A DNA stretch of 22,713 nucleotides from JBHHYU01 sp046757725 (GCA_046757725.1 JBHHYU010000044.1:1-22713); one strand, 5' to 3'. Positions 6,726 through 15,244 are shown, counted from the stretch's first letter. A program made the numbers and translations. Notes: generated by a model from the sequence alone, not told the origin.

Positions 6726-8570
6726 ATGCACGGATACACTGGGCGTATGCTCCATGTGGACCTTAGCAGCGGTCGGGTGCGGATCGAAACTTTTGACGAG
6801 ACGTTTGCCAGGGACTATCTGGGGGGGAATGGGTTTGCGATCCGACTGCTCTACGAACGCCTGGCTGCCGGTATTGATCCACTCGCACCAGAGAATATGG
6901 TCGTCTTTGCGGTCGGCCCCGTCACGGACACTCTCGTTCCGGGGACCACGCGTTGCTGCGCCGGATTTAAATCACCCCTTACGGGCCTATTTTTCGATAG
7001 CACCTTCGGTGGTATGTTCGCCGCAACCCAGAAACGCGCTGGATTCGAAGCGATCACGATTACGGGTCGTGCCTCGGCGCCGGTGTACCTGCTGGTGCAT
7101 GAAAACGGGGCGGAGATTAAGCCGGCTGCGGGCCTTTGGGGTAAAAAGACCCGCGACTCCAACGTAACCATTCGCGCTAGGGAGGGGGACGGAGTAGAAG
7201 CGCTTTCCATTGGTCCGGCAGGAGAGAACCTGGTGCGCTTTGCTTGTGCCGTTCATAGCTGGGGCAAAAGCCGTGACGGTGTGGCCGGGCGCGGCGGGCT
7301 TGGTGCGGTGATGGGATCCAAAAACCTCAAGGCTGTGGCCGTCAAGGGCAAGCGCAAAACCACCATGGCTGACCCCGGTGCCGTAAAGACTCTGCTCAGC
7401 GAGATACGAGAACCGATGAACAAAGGGACGGCCACTCTGAAAAAATACGGCACGACCATCCTGGTCAATATCATCAACAAGCTCGGAGCCCTGGGGGTAC
7501 GCAATCTGCAAACGGAATTCTACAACAAGGCCGATGCCATTTCCGGAGAAAGTTTCAGAGAGGCCTATTTCCAAAAGGATACAACTTGCTTCAAGTGTCC
7601 CGTGGCCTGTGGTAAAAATTTTCGTGTGCCGGAGGGTGAGTACGCGGGCACGGAGTGGAAAATGCCGGAATACGAAACGATCTTTGCCCTCGGCTCCATG
7701 CTGGACAACGACAACAAAGGCTCTATCGTCAGAGCCAATGAGCTCTGCGATCAACTTGGCCTCGATACCATCAGCCTCGGCGTAACCCTCTCTTTTGCCT
7801 TTGAGTGTTTTGAACGAGGCCTTCTGAATCGTGAGCGGACCGGCGGAGATCTGAGCTTCGGTGATTATCACACCATACTCGACCTCATCGAGGCGACCGC
7901 TCACCGGCGCGGATTGGGGGATCTGTTGGCAGAGGGCTCTCGGCGGCTGGCAGACCTGCTCGGCAAGGAGGCCTGTAAATATCTCTACGCGGTCAAGGGC
8001 CTGGAGTTACCAGCCCATTCTGCGCGCGTCTTAAAAGGTATGAGCATTGGCTATGCCACAGCCACCCGGGGAGGGAGTCACCACGATACGCGGCCAACGC
8101 TGCAGTATGCCACAGATCACGACAATACCTCTCCCGAAGGCAAACCGGATTTTGCCATTAAGAGCCAGCATTTCACCGCGGTGGGCGATTCGCTGACGCA
8201 GTGCCGATTTGTCAGCGAGCGGGGCTTTAGTGCGATGCTCAACGACCTCTATCCCCGCATGATCAATGCCGTGACCGGTTGGGACCTGTCTCTGAGAGAC
8301 GTTGAGCGCATCGGTGAACGGATCTGGAATCTGGAACGGGTCTTTAATGTGCGCGAAGGGGTAAGGCGCAACCAGGATATCCTTCCCTACCGGGTGATGC
8401 ACGAACCGGTGCCGGGTGGCATGCACAAAGGCATGTATTGTCCTCCAGGTGAACTCGATACCATGCTGGACTCCTATTATGCCTTACGGGGCTGGACGCC
8501 TGAAGGTGTTCCGACGCGCGATAAACTGAAAACCCTGGGGCTGGCCTCCTTGACGGCAGATCACCTCTGA
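6726..8570 (+). CDS. aor: tungsten-containing aldehyde ferredoxin oxidoreductase (AOR family)
   Basis: A 614-residue AOR-family enzyme, which oxidises aldehydes to acids (or the reverse) using a tungsto-bispterin and one [4Fe-4S] cluster, with ferredoxin as partner in the cytoplasm. The N-terminal pterin-binding domain (about 1-205) has the MLHVDLSSG start, LGGNGFA, and RGGLGAVMGSKNLKAVAVKG. Cluster ligands are C288-x2-C291-x3-C295 (CFKCPVAC) and C493 in GDSLTQCRF, almost the same numbering as the Pyrococcus furiosus enzyme (288, 291, 295, 494). The ATG follows a strong GAGGAGG. The gene is followed 8 bp later by a MoaD/ThiS-like protein, so the two are one operon. It may clear aldehydes made by neighbouring dehydrogenases or decarboxylases, but the substrate cannot be read from sequence. 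Confidence 0.95.
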   Translation: MHGYTGRMLHVDLSSGRVRIETFDETFARDYLGGNGFAIRLLYERLAAGIDPLAPENMVVFAVGPVTDTLVPGTTRCCAGFKSPLTGLFFDSTFGGMFAATQKRAGFEAITITGRASAPVYLLVHENGAEIKPAAGLWGKKTRDSNVTIRAREGDGVEALSIGPAGENLVRFACAVHSWGKSRDGVAGRGGLGAVMGSKNLKAVAVKGKRKTTMADPGAVKTLLSEIREPMNKGTATLKKYGTTILVNIINKLGALGVRNLQTEFYNKADAISGESFREAYFQKDTTCFKCPVACGKNFRVPEGEYAGTEWKMPEYETIFALGSMLDNDNKGSIVRANELCDQLGLDTISLGVTLSFAFECFERGLLNRERTGGDLSFGDYHTILDLIEATAHRRGLGDLLAEGSRRLADLLGKEACKYLYAVKGLELPAHSARVLKGMSIGYATATRGGSHHDTRPTLQYATDHDNTSPEGKPDFAIKSQHFTAVGDSLTQCRFVSERGFSAMLNDLYPRMINAVTGWDLSLRDVERIGERIWNLERVFNVREGVRRNQDILPYRVMHEPVPGGMHKGMYCPPGELDTMLDSYYALRGWTPEGVPTRDKLKTLGLASLTADHL

Positions 8571-8578
8571 GTGGCCGC

Positions 8579-8893
8579 ATGCAAGTCACGGTAACCACCG
8601 TCATCTTTGGTCTGCCAGATGGCAAGCACGTTCAGCAAAAAACCCTAATGTTGCCCGCGGCGACCCTAACCGTAGGTGAGCTCCTGGTCAAAAAAGCCCA
8701 CCAGGAGGTTGCAGAACATACGACACAAAACCCAGCAGATGATGCACCTGCTACCATGCAAGGCGCTCGGGCCACCAGGGACACCATGGTTGTTATCGAC
8801 GGCAGGCGGATTGTCGATCCCGATACGGTTGTAACTCTCAACCCCGACAGCCGTATCGAGTTTATCAAAATTCTCCCGCTGGTTGGCGGTTAG
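8579..8893 (+). CDS. MoaD/ThiS-like ubiquitin-fold sulfur carrier
   Basis: A 104-residue beta-grasp protein ending in Gly-Gly (PLVGG), the C-terminal tail that is adenylated and thiocarboxylated in MoaD and ThiS. Strand order fits: VTVTTVIFG, TLTVGELL, MVVIDGRRI, DTVVTLNPDSRIEFIKILP. It is about 15-20 residues longer than usual MoaD because of a polar, Ala/Thr-rich insert around residues 45-65 (NPADDAPATMQG). The ATG is 8 bp after the oxidoreductase stop. MoaD-like genes commonly follow AOR genes and probably donate sulfur for the tungstopterin dithiolene; that role is inferred from context. No other molybdopterin genes are in the window. Confidence 0.85.
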   Translation: MQVTVTTVIFGLPDGKHVQQKTLMLPAATLTVGELLVKKAHQEVAEHTTQNPADDAPATMQGARATRDTMVVIDGRRIVDPDTVVTLNPDSRIEFIKILPLVGG

Positions 8894-9200
8894 ATTTGAA
8901 TAGCCGTTGGTATCCATGAGCGGCCAGGCTAGAGGCTTGACTGGAAAAAACCTGGCTGGGGAAAGTCTTTCAGAAGAAGTAACCCTATGTCACCGCTGAG
9001 CTTTTTCGAGTGGGCCGAACGACGCTTTGAACCAGAGTTTTAACAGAACCTCAGGCCGGAAGAAAATTTCCTTAGGAACCGCACTTTTCAGAGTGAATCA
9101 CCTGCCTATTGACACTGATTTCGGAGATTACTATTACACTGACGAGATAGACTGAGCCGTTTCGCTTTATTTTTGCTCGTCCTTTTTTAAGGAGGTCGTT
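8894..9200. other. intergenic region holding the promoter of the next amidohydrolase
   Basis: 307 bp with no credible gene. It ends in a good ribosome site (AAGGAGG) and holds a -35/-10 pair (9109-9137). There is no clear terminator for the preceding MoaD-like gene. Confidence 0.5.
9109..9137 (+). promoter_or_regulatory. sigma-70-type promoter for amidohydrolase at 9201
   Basis: TTGACA (9109-9114), 17-bp spacer, TATTAC (9132-9137), placing a start near 9144, about 57 nt before the ATG. The -35 is perfect, the -10 matches 4 of 6. The 11-mer GCCTATTGACA (9104-9114) is shared exactly with the promoter at 16434. Confidence 0.6.
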
Positions 9201-10223
9201 ATGGTAAGAGATATTGAAGTGATCGATGCCGATGGCCACATCACAGAAGAAGACGATCAAATGAGGGAGTATATGGAGGCCCCCTACCGAAACCGCAGGG
9301 CTACAATCTATCCGCGTGACAACTGGGACCGATCGCTGGGGGGCACCTTGGGAACTAGGGCTAAAGACGCCAAGAAATGGCTCGACGCCATGGACGAGGG
9401 AGGTCTTTCGACTTCCGTTCTTTTTCCGACGAATGGCCTGGGCTTTGGTTGGATTCGTGAACCTGATCTTGCCGTGGCGTTGGCCAAAGCGTGGAACAAT
9501 TTCGTCTCAGAAATGTTTCAGAAAGTCAGCCCCAGGCTCAAAGGCGTGGCTCTGGTACCGTTTCAGGACGTGCCGGAAGGGGTCAAAGAGCTTCGCCGTG
9601 CAATCAAAGAGCTGGGCTTGGTCGGCGTGATGCTTCCGGCTGTGGGCTTAAGAAAGCCGTTGGGTCACAAGGACTATTGGCCCATTTACGAGGAAGCAGA
9701 AAAGCTGGACTGCATGGTAGGAGTTCATGCCACCGTCCGGGGACCCCATTACTTTGCCGCTGAGATGTTCGACCAGTTCATCGATGTTCATACCCTTTCG
9801 CATGCGTTTGCCCAAATGATCCAGATGACGAGTCTCGTGCTCGGCGGGGTCATGGAGAGATTCCCAAAGCTTAGAATAGCATTTATGGAAGCGGGGTGTT
9901 CATGGGTTCCTTACTGGGCAGGGAGAATGAACGAGGAGTGGGAAAAGCGGGGTAAAGTGGAGGCACCGCTGTGTAAGAAGAAACCCAGCGATTATATCCG
10001 GAGCGGGCGGGTCTATCTTCATGCCGAAGACTACGAGCCGCTAATCGGTGCCACGGCGGCATATCTAAACCCTGACATTCTCTACTATGCCTCAGACTGG
10101 CCTCATTGGGATAGTGAGTTTCCGAAAAACATAGACGACCTAAACCGTCGCCAGGATCTATCACCGGAGGCTAAGAAGTGGCTTCTGGCGGATACGGCAA
10201 AAAAGCTGTACAAACTAGATTAA
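9201..10223 (+). CDS. amidohydrolase-2 family metal-dependent hydrolase (DxH type)
   Basis: A 340-residue COG2159-type TIM-barrel. It opens with IDADGHITE, giving D11-x-H13, then H176 (VGVHATV), E230 in FMEAGCSW (replacing the HGGG histidine) and D299 in YASDWPHWD. The E-x-G-C-x-W motif and SDWPH are shared with the amidohydrolase at 19110, so the two are closer to each other than to the ACMSD-like pair. A strong AAGGAGG precedes the ATG. It has its own promoter and is not obviously linked to the small genes downstream. Function: metal-dependent hydrolysis or decarboxylation of an unknown substrate. Confidence 0.9.
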   Translation: MVRDIEVIDADGHITEEDDQMREYMEAPYRNRRATIYPRDNWDRSLGGTLGTRAKDAKKWLDAMDEGGLSTSVLFPTNGLGFGWIREPDLAVALAKAWNNFVSEMFQKVSPRLKGVALVPFQDVPEGVKELRRAIKELGLVGVMLPAVGLRKPLGHKDYWPIYEEAEKLDCMVGVHATVRGPHYFAAEMFDQFIDVHTLSHAFAQMIQMTSLVLGGVMERFPKLRIAFMEAGCSWVPYWAGRMNEEWEKRGKVEAPLCKKKPSDYIRSGRVYLHAEDYEPLIGATAAYLNPDILYYASDWPHWDSEFPKNIDDLNRRQDLSPEAKKWLLADTAKKLYKLD

Positions 10224-10282
10224 AACGGAGACACCGCCTCACAGATCTGCTGTCATGGGGCTTTTCTTGGGTTCGTTTGCCC

Positions 10283-10609
10283 TTATGATACAGGCACGAG
10301 GTCCGATCCGGTGATCTCCTCAGTCTCGCCGCCAACTGTAGTGCCTCGCTCACCGATGTACTTAACGACGTTCTCTGCCAGGAAACGCATGTCGTAAATC
10401 TTGCCGCATCTTGCCCTACCGAAATCTTTGCCGATGACACCGGTTACAACCCCCTGGGATTTTGTGCCCCTTGCTGAGATCAAGTTATTTGATTCCTCCG
10501 TGAAAGCCTGCGTTGTTACTGTGACGACATATCTGGTAGTTTTATTTTTAGACTTGCTGAACGAGAGAGTTTCTTTGACCTGGTGTCTGCAATAAAAAGC
10601 GAACGTCAA
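10283..10609 (-). CDS. hypothetical protein (doubtful)
   Basis: An unrecognised 108-codon frame. Its last 60 codons look protein-like (balanced GC3, few rare codons, hydrophilic with KIYDMRFLAENVVKYIGERG), while the first part is less convincing. The only start at the far end is TTG with a weak AGGA, and it would lie one base from the start of the divergent zinc-ribbon gene, leaving no room for a promoter. A shorter product starting internally, for example at the ATG of DMRFL, has no good ribosome site. It may be a remnant or a real small gene. Confidence 0.35.
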   Translation of the reverse strand: MTFAFYCRHQVKETLSFSKSKNKTTRYVVTVTTQAFTEESNNLISARGTKSQGVVTGVIGKDFGRARCGKIYDMRFLAENVVKYIGERGTTVGGETEEITGSDLVPVS

Positions 10610-10610
10610 T

Positions 10611-10844
10611 ATGGTTTCCTGTGATCATAGTACACTCGAACTTTTGCCGGAGAAAAAAGACAGACTGCGGTGTAGACACTGCCATTTGACAATCGACGCT
10701 GATGAACTAGGAGATGGCTATTGTCCGGAGTGTTTTGAGAATGAGGGCAAGAAGCGATACGAATTTGACCCGATAAAGGCAGTGGAAAGAAGTCTCCCAA
10801 GATACCGATGTGAGCGGTGCGGTGTAATTATAGATAGGGAATAA
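10611..10844 (+). CDS. small zinc-ribbon protein
   Basis: A 77-residue protein with three CxxC pairs: CRHC (about residues 21-24), CPEC (about 38-41) and CERC (about 68-71), plus a lone Cys/His near the start (CDH). The first two pairs, 14 residues apart, form a typical zinc ribbon or rubredoxin-like knuckle. The third pair near the C-terminus may bind a second metal with another site or help dimerise. There is no signal peptide or membrane segment. Proteins of this kind are often annotated only as hypothetical or zinc-ribbon domain proteins. No strong ribosome site is seen before the ATG. Neighbours give no functional clue. Confidence 0.65.
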   Translation: MVSCDHSTLELLPEKKDRLRCRHCHLTIDADELGDGYCPECFENEGKKRYEFDPIKAVERSLPRYRCERCGVIIDRE

Positions 10845-10935
10845 CGGCAGAGGTTACTCGTACACCAGGGCAAAATTAAACATCGAGTTTAACGAGTTAG
10901 AGCCTTGAGGCGTTAGGTCTCGCAATCAAGCAGTT

Positions 10936-10951
10936 TTGGATGGGAATCCAA
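10936..10951. other. inverted repeat between convergent genes
   Basis: TTGGAT-GGGA-ATCCAA is a perfect 6-bp stem with a 4-nt loop between the zinc-ribbon gene and the convergent OCD-like gene. No T-run follows closely on either strand, so terminator activity is doubtful. Confidence 0.3.
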
Positions 10952-10979
10952 GGGATCTAAAAAGTTTGCCCCATGGATT

Positions 10980-12065
10980 TCAATCTCGGATATTCTGGGT
11001 AAACCATCTAGTCGGGATCTCCTGACCCAACCCCAACTCCTTTGCCTTATGGAATACATAGCCGGCTACAGAGGCGAACTGTAGCCCCTGCGTGCCGTCA
11101 TTAAGAAAAAACGTTTTCTGCTTCTTGTCCGCTCTGCCCTGTATTTTTCCTGACATAACGTCCGTGAGAAAGGGATGGTTGCCTTCAAAGAGATCGACTG
11201 TGGGTTTTTGGATCCGTTGCAAATCGGTTTCAGCGCCGGCGACGTAAGAGGCATAGCCTGCAATTCGTTGCATCCCTTCGTCCAGGTTAGTGATGGTTCC
11301 CCGCCCAAGCTTAATCACGACATCGCAACTCTCTAGAACCTCAGGAGCCCACTCGTTGGGCCTGACGCAGGTGAGATGGGTCCCTTGTTCGATCCAGGCA
11401 GGATCCTTGACCACCACCTGGATAGAATCGGTGCAGGTGGCAACGATCGAGGATCCGCGTACCACCTCTTCGAGGCTGGCCTTAGGCACCACCTCGATAC
11501 CAAGCCGGGCACTCATTTCCCTGGCATAGCTTTCACGGTTGACCTTCGTTGGGCTGTACACCTTGACCTTGTGGATGTTTCTCACTTCGTGAAAGGCTGA
11601 AAGATAAGTCCGGGCCATACCGCCAGATCCGATTATGCCGACCCGGGAGGCGTCTTTCCGTGCCAGGAATTTCGCTCCTAATCCTGCACAGGCCCCTACC
11701 CGCATATGTTGAATGACGCCATCGTTGACGATTGCCAAAGGTTCCCCGTTTCGGGTAGAAAAGACCAAGATAAGGCCGCAGTAAGTTCCAGGCTCGATGC
11801 AGTATTTTTCTACTGTCTTGCCATCCGGCCACTGGAGCATATCCGACTTCATGCGGATGGCAAAGGTTTCGAGTGAGCGAGAGGCCCCTTCCATGGTTCC
11901 CCAGCGGAACATAAGACTGGGGTTATCGTTAGGAACAAAAGTGTCGATTCGAGGACGGTAGCTTGCACGCTGGGCACTGAGGTCCCGGTAGCCCGTTTCC
12001 AGGGCTTCCAGGCATCCCTTCATGTCCAGGACCTTTTCGACTGTCTCGTTATTGATGAGAAGCAT
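10980..12065 (-). CDS. ornithine cyclodeaminase / mu-crystallin family protein
   Basis: A 361-residue member of the OCD/mu-crystallin family (COG2423). The N-terminal part provides the substrate and dimer half, with a conserved Arg-x-x-x segment around FAIRMKSD; the Rossmann motif GIIGSGGMA (about 143-151) binds NAD(P). The VNDGVIQHMRVGACAGLGAKFLAR-type helix before it is a family hallmark. Members act as ornithine cyclodeaminase, alanine dehydrogenase, ketimine reductase or in opine-like chemistry, so the exact reaction is open. It is longer than bacterial OCD (about 320-350). It starts with MLLINNETV, as expected, and has a promoter at 12134-12163. The UbiD-like gene upstream is separated by about 580 bp, so they are probably separate transcripts. 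Confidence 0.88.
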   Translation of the reverse strand: MLLINNETVEKVLDMKGCLEALETGYRDLSAQRASYRPRIDTFVPNDNPSLMFRWGTMEGASRSLETFAIRMKSDMLQWPDGKTVEKYCIEPGTYCGLILVFSTRNGEPLAIVNDGVIQHMRVGACAGLGAKFLARKDASRVGIIGSGGMARTYLSAFHEVRNIHKVKVYSPTKVNRESYAREMSARLGIEVVPKASLEEVVRGSSIVATCTDSIQVVVKDPAWIEQGTHLTCVRPNEWAPEVLESCDVVIKLGRGTITNLDEGMQRIAGYASYVAGAETDLQRIQKPTVDLFEGNHPFLTDVMSGKIQGRADKKQKTFFLNDGTQGLQFASVAGYVFHKAKELGLGQEIPTRWFTQNIRD

Positions 12066-12649
12066 TTATCCGTGCGTTAAGCTAATGCTGTTACCGAAAA
12101 GAAAGGATCGACTCCAGAAAGATAATTCTGGCAAAAATATCCGATAATCGCCTTTGATGTCAATCTAGACCCAGCTCCCTGTTCAAAAGGGTGGTTCCTC
12201 AGGAAAAACTTTCCGGCCTGAGTCAATAGGTCTGTGCCTCGACGGCCACCCTCCCGTCCCCTTCGGGTGAGCTCTCCAACGGCCTGGGCCTGCCTCCAGC
12301 CTCCACGTCCCTGCGCCTCAGACCTCCAGGCTTCCTCCCTCGAAACCGGAGGCATGGCAACACGGCGCAGGAGGTAGGCTCCGAAGAGAGGGAGACGGCC
12401 GATACTGAAGCGACTTGAGGGGAGTAGGCTTAATAGGTTAGGTGCTTAGGGGCAGAGAAGTAGAGGTCTATCGGCTCCCACTGAGGAGCGGGCCCCCTGC
12501 GCCTAACTGGAGCAACATACTTTTTACGGTAGAGCTTCCAAGCCCACAGTCCCTGTAAAGTCTGCAAACCGGTGTCTTCCCCAGCAACGTGGACAGTCAC
12601 CAATGACTGTAGGACGAGCACAGTCACTTTCAGCCGGAGTAAAGCAACG
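12066..12649. other. long gap with no recognised gene
   Basis: 584 bp between two minus-strand genes. The part from about 12230 to 12360 is strikingly C-rich on the plus strand (G/purine-rich on minus) compared with the neighbours. A minus frame (12355-12077) is open but gives a basic, low-complexity peptide that I do not recognise. Another minus frame (to 12430) runs into the 3' end of the UbiD-like gene in a different frame. ACAGTC-ACCAAT-GACTGT at 12593-12610 is a 6-bp inverted repeat. I see no transposase, tRNA or group II intron domain V. It may hold the decayed remains of a gene or mobile element, or an unknown RNA. Confidence 0.4.
12134..12163 (-). promoter_or_regulatory. promoter for the OCD-like gene
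   Basis: On the minus strand TTGACA (12163-12158), 18-bp spacer, TATTTT (12139-12134), about 68 nt before the ATG. The -35 is perfect and the -10 matches 4 of 6. The core GATTGACATC is also found in front of the UbiD-like gene. Confidence 0.5.
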
Positions 12650-14083
12650 TCAGATATTCCACTTTTCTGCCACTTTTTGTTTGAATTCCCGTGAAAAGGC
12701 GTTAACCTTTGGAAAACGTTCGATCCAATGATAGGGACGGCAGGCGTCAATCAATACCCGATCGCTGATATAACCCCGGCTGTCTCGGTCGCCAGGCGAG
12801 ATTGTCGGTTCACACACCGACGCCCAAACGTTTTTAATGATATCAATTCCCTCCCGAGCATTGCACCTGGTGGCGACGGCCCAGATCACCTCATAGGGGT
12901 CGGTGATATCGATATCATCGTCCACAACCACAACAAACTTACCGCCGTACGCCCCGGCCCGCGCCCCAGCGGCCACCAAAAGCGTCTGCTTCGCGTGTCC
13001 ACTATAACGCTGCTTGATAGCGACGACCGTGAAGGGACCAGGTTGCCCCCCGTACACAAAACCCCATACGCCTTTGACATCTGGGATTCCTGCTTTCTCC
13101 AGCTGTTCCCACAGCGTTATGGCGCCGAGAGGGATCGGAAGGTAACTGTTGGGTGGTTTGAGAGGTGGAGCACCCAGAATAATCGGGTCGTTTCTGTAAT
13201 AGATTCTCTTTACCGTCATCAATGGGACGTCTCCGACGGTCTCCTCGGTGTAATATCCCGGCCACTCACCAAAGGGCCCCTCCCTGGGAAGCTCTTCAGC
13301 TCTCAAAGGAGGAATCTCGCCTTCGAGAACAACCTCACCATTGGCCGGAATCGGCAGACCTGTCACGGCCCCTCTCACGACAGGGATCGCAGCCTCCTGC
13401 ATCCAACCCGCAAACTCGTATTCGCTTGTATCCGGTGGCAGCGGCGTTTGCGAAGATAAAAAGAGACTTGGTTCCTGTCCCAAAGTGATGGCCACCGGAA
13501 GGGGCTTGCCCACCGCATGACTTCTTTCCATGGCGAGCCGACCGTGTTTACCCTTGTTCATTTTGATCGAGACTTTGTTTTTTGCCTGGATCATTACCCG
13601 GTAGGTCCCGACGTTGATTTTCCCGGACTCGGGATCCTTCGTGATAACTCCACAGCCGGTTCCCAAATAGGACCCACCGTCGAATTCGTGCCAGATGGGT
13701 GTGGGGAACTTGTACAGATCAACCTCACCTTCACCAACCTGATTTTCAAAAACCGGACCCCCTTCGACCTGCTGCACGGGAACGGGCTTGAAGGTCCGAA
13801 CCCTCTTTCTCCACGCGTGAAGAAAATCCACACCCTTCGCTTCGATGGGAAGTCCCATAACCAGGGCGGTCCTTCTGCAGGTGCGGAAGACGTTGGAAAT
13901 GATCCGGTAGCCACGCGGATAACCCTTAAAACTATCAAACAGCAGCGCCGATTGCTCTCTTTCCCCCATAAGTTCGGTTAAGGCGCCAACCTCAAGATTC
14001 AAGTCCACCTTTTCGAGCCGTTTGAGTTCACCCATCTCGTCGAGACATCGAACAAAGCTTCTCATATCACGAACCTTTTCCAT
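12650..14083 (-). CDS. UbiD-family prenylated-FMN decarboxylase
   Basis: A 477-residue UbiD-family enzyme. The catalytic E-R-E set is present: R162 in NVGTYRV, E268 and E273 in REGPFGE. The spacing closely matches Aspergillus Fdc1 (R173, E277, E282). Metal/prFMN-phosphate residues N157, H180 and probably E223 are at matching distances. The enzyme reversibly decarboxylates unsaturated or aromatic acids using prenylated FMN made by a UbiX partner, which is not in the window. The ATG at 14083 is chosen because GGAGG lies 5-6 nt before it; an in-frame TTG at 14101 would overlap that site. True UbiD (3-octaprenyl-4-hydroxybenzoate) is not implied; a catabolic aromatic-acid decarboxylase is more likely given the neighbours. 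Divergent from the MBL-fold gene. Confidence 0.93.
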   Translation of the reverse strand: MEKVRDMRSFVRCLDEMGELKRLEKVDLNLEVGALTELMGEREQSALLFDSFKGYPRGYRIISNVFRTCRRTALVMGLPIEAKGVDFLHAWRKRVRTFKPVPVQQVEGGPVFENQVGEGEVDLYKFPTPIWHEFDGGSYLGTGCGVITKDPESGKINVGTYRVMIQAKNKVSIKMNKGKHGRLAMERSHAVGKPLPVAITLGQEPSLFLSSQTPLPPDTSEYEFAGWMQEAAIPVVRGAVTGLPIPANGEVVLEGEIPPLRAEELPREGPFGEWPGYYTEETVGDVPLMTVKRIYYRNDPIILGAPPLKPPNSYLPIPLGAITLWEQLEKAGIPDVKGVWGFVYGGQPGPFTVVAIKQRYSGHAKQTLLVAAGARAGAYGGKFVVVVDDDIDITDPYEVIWAVATRCNAREGIDIIKNVWASVCEPTISPGDRDSRGYISDRVLIDACRPYHWIERFPKVNAFSREFKQKVAEKWNI

Positions 14084-14132
14084 AAAACCCTCCGGTAACA
14101 AGCCTAACGGGAACTCCCGAACCGTTCCGAGG

Positions 14133-14159
14133 TTAATACCCTGAGGACGATGATGTCAA
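14133..14159 (-). promoter_or_regulatory. candidate promoter for the UbiD-like gene
   Basis: On the minus strand TTGACA (14159-14154), 15-bp spacer, TATTAA (14138-14133). The -35 is perfect, the spacing short. It sits in GATTGACATC, shared with the promoter of the OCD-like gene. The predicted start lies about 45 nt before the ATG. Confidence 0.4.
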
Positions 14160-14222
14160 TCAGCACACCAAATATCCAAGCCCACGGCCCTGGACTCTAG
14201 AAGAAGGAAAAAAAGTATGCCG

Positions 14223-14251
14223 TTGACTTATCCCTCTTCTCCCACTAATTT
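14223..14251 (+). promoter_or_regulatory. candidate promoter for the MBL-fold gene
   Basis: TTGACT (14223-14228), 17-bp spacer, TAATTT (14246-14251). The -35 matches 5 of 6, the -10 only 3 of 6. The start would be about 26 nt before the ATG. Confidence 0.35.
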
Positions 14252-14283
14252 TGCCCCTAAAGATAAATGCCTTGGAGGGATTC

Positions 14284-15174
14284 ATGAAAAACAAATCGTC
14301 GGGGGTTTTTAGGGTTACCCTGCTGGGCACGGGTGCGCCGCCGCCCGTCATGGATCGGTTCGGGCCATGCACGTTAGTGGAGGCCGGAGAAGAAAAACTG
14401 ATTTTCGATGCAGGTCGTGGTGCAATGCAACGCCTATATCAGCTCAAAATCCCTTTTGCCGACGTGACCGCATGTTTTCTCACGCACCATCATTCAGACC
14501 ACGTCGTGGGCTTTCCCGACCTGTGGCTTACCGGCTGGATTAGGCGTCCCTGGGGTCAACGCAACCTGCCCCTGCGCGTGTGGGGTCCGGCGGGCACCAA
14601 AGAGATGATGTCGCACTTAGCGAAGGCCTATCACGTCGATATTCAAGTCCGAAGCAAAAATTACCCTATCCAAGGGGTCACTCTCCAGGCTGAGGATTTC
14701 GTGGAAGGCGTGGTGTATGAGACGGATAATTTAAGGGTGACGGCCTTTGAGGTGGATCATGGTTCGGAGCTGCTGCCTGCGTTCGGTTACCGTATCGATT
14801 ATGGGAGCCGGTCTGTGGTGATTTCTGGGGACACGACCTTTAATGAGAACTTGATCCGCCACTCCCGGGGAGTAGATCTGTTAGTTCACGAAGTGACCGG
14901 TGTGCCGCCTGAGTTGCTGCGGGCAACACCACAATTCCAAAGAATTACCCGGAACCACACTACCCCCGAACAGGCGGGGGAGCTCTTTTTTCAAGTGCAG
15001 CCCAAGATGGCAGTCTATACCCACATCTTGCTATTTGGCGATATGACTGCAGATGATCTCATCCCGCTTACCCGAAAAAAGTATTCCGGTCCTCTGGAGA
15101 TAGGGGAAGACTTAATGTCCATAGAGATCGCTGAAGAGGTTCGAGTTCGCCGCTTGAGCCGGCTAAAGTCGTAA
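14284..15174 (+). CDS. metallo-beta-lactamase-fold hydrolase, RNase Z-like
   Basis: A 296-residue MBL-fold protein. It has the LLGTGAPPP strand turn near the start, the metal motif H68-x-H70-x-D72-H73 (THHHSDH), a later D-H pair (VDHGS, H159), D183 in SGDTTFNEN, H225 in RNHTT, and H247 in THILL. This set and the 'GTG-x-P' opening match the RNase Z/arylsulfatase-like subgroup (COG1234). The short exosite arm of true tRNase Z is not obvious, so a small-molecule hydrolase (ester, lactone or thioester) is as likely as tRNA 3' processing. The ATG at 14284 has GGAGGG just upstream; an in-frame upstream start at 14251 overlaps that site and is rejected. Being within a catabolic cluster favours a metabolic role. 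Confidence 0.88.
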   Translation: MKNKSSGVFRVTLLGTGAPPPVMDRFGPCTLVEAGEEKLIFDAGRGAMQRLYQLKIPFADVTACFLTHHHSDHVVGFPDLWLTGWIRRPWGQRNLPLRVWGPAGTKEMMSHLAKAYHVDIQVRSKNYPIQGVTLQAEDFVEGVVYETDNLRVTAFEVDHGSELLPAFGYRIDYGSRSVVISGDTTFNENLIRHSRGVDLLVHEVTGVPPELLRATPQFQRITRNHTTPEQAGELFFQVQPKMAVYTHILLFGDMTADDLIPLTRKKYSGPLEIGEDLMSIEIAEEVRVRRLSRLKS

Positions 15175-15244
15175 GTAACTTAGTCTGTAGTAATCCGGAA
15201 TGTGCCTGAATCCGGGTACGCGGGGCAACGTTAACTCATGTACG

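Noticed and set aside
6987..7904. 305-codon minus-strand frame
   Set aside because: Antisense shadow of the AOR gene; the plus strand carries clear family motifs and cluster cysteines.
12430..12750. 106-codon minus-strand frame overlapping the end of the UbiD-like gene
   Set aside because: More than 100 bases overlap the UbiD-like gene in another frame; no ribosome site and no recognisable domain.
12728..13459. 243-codon plus-strand frame
   Set aside because: Antisense shadow of the UbiD-family gene, whose catalytic residues are all on the minus strand.
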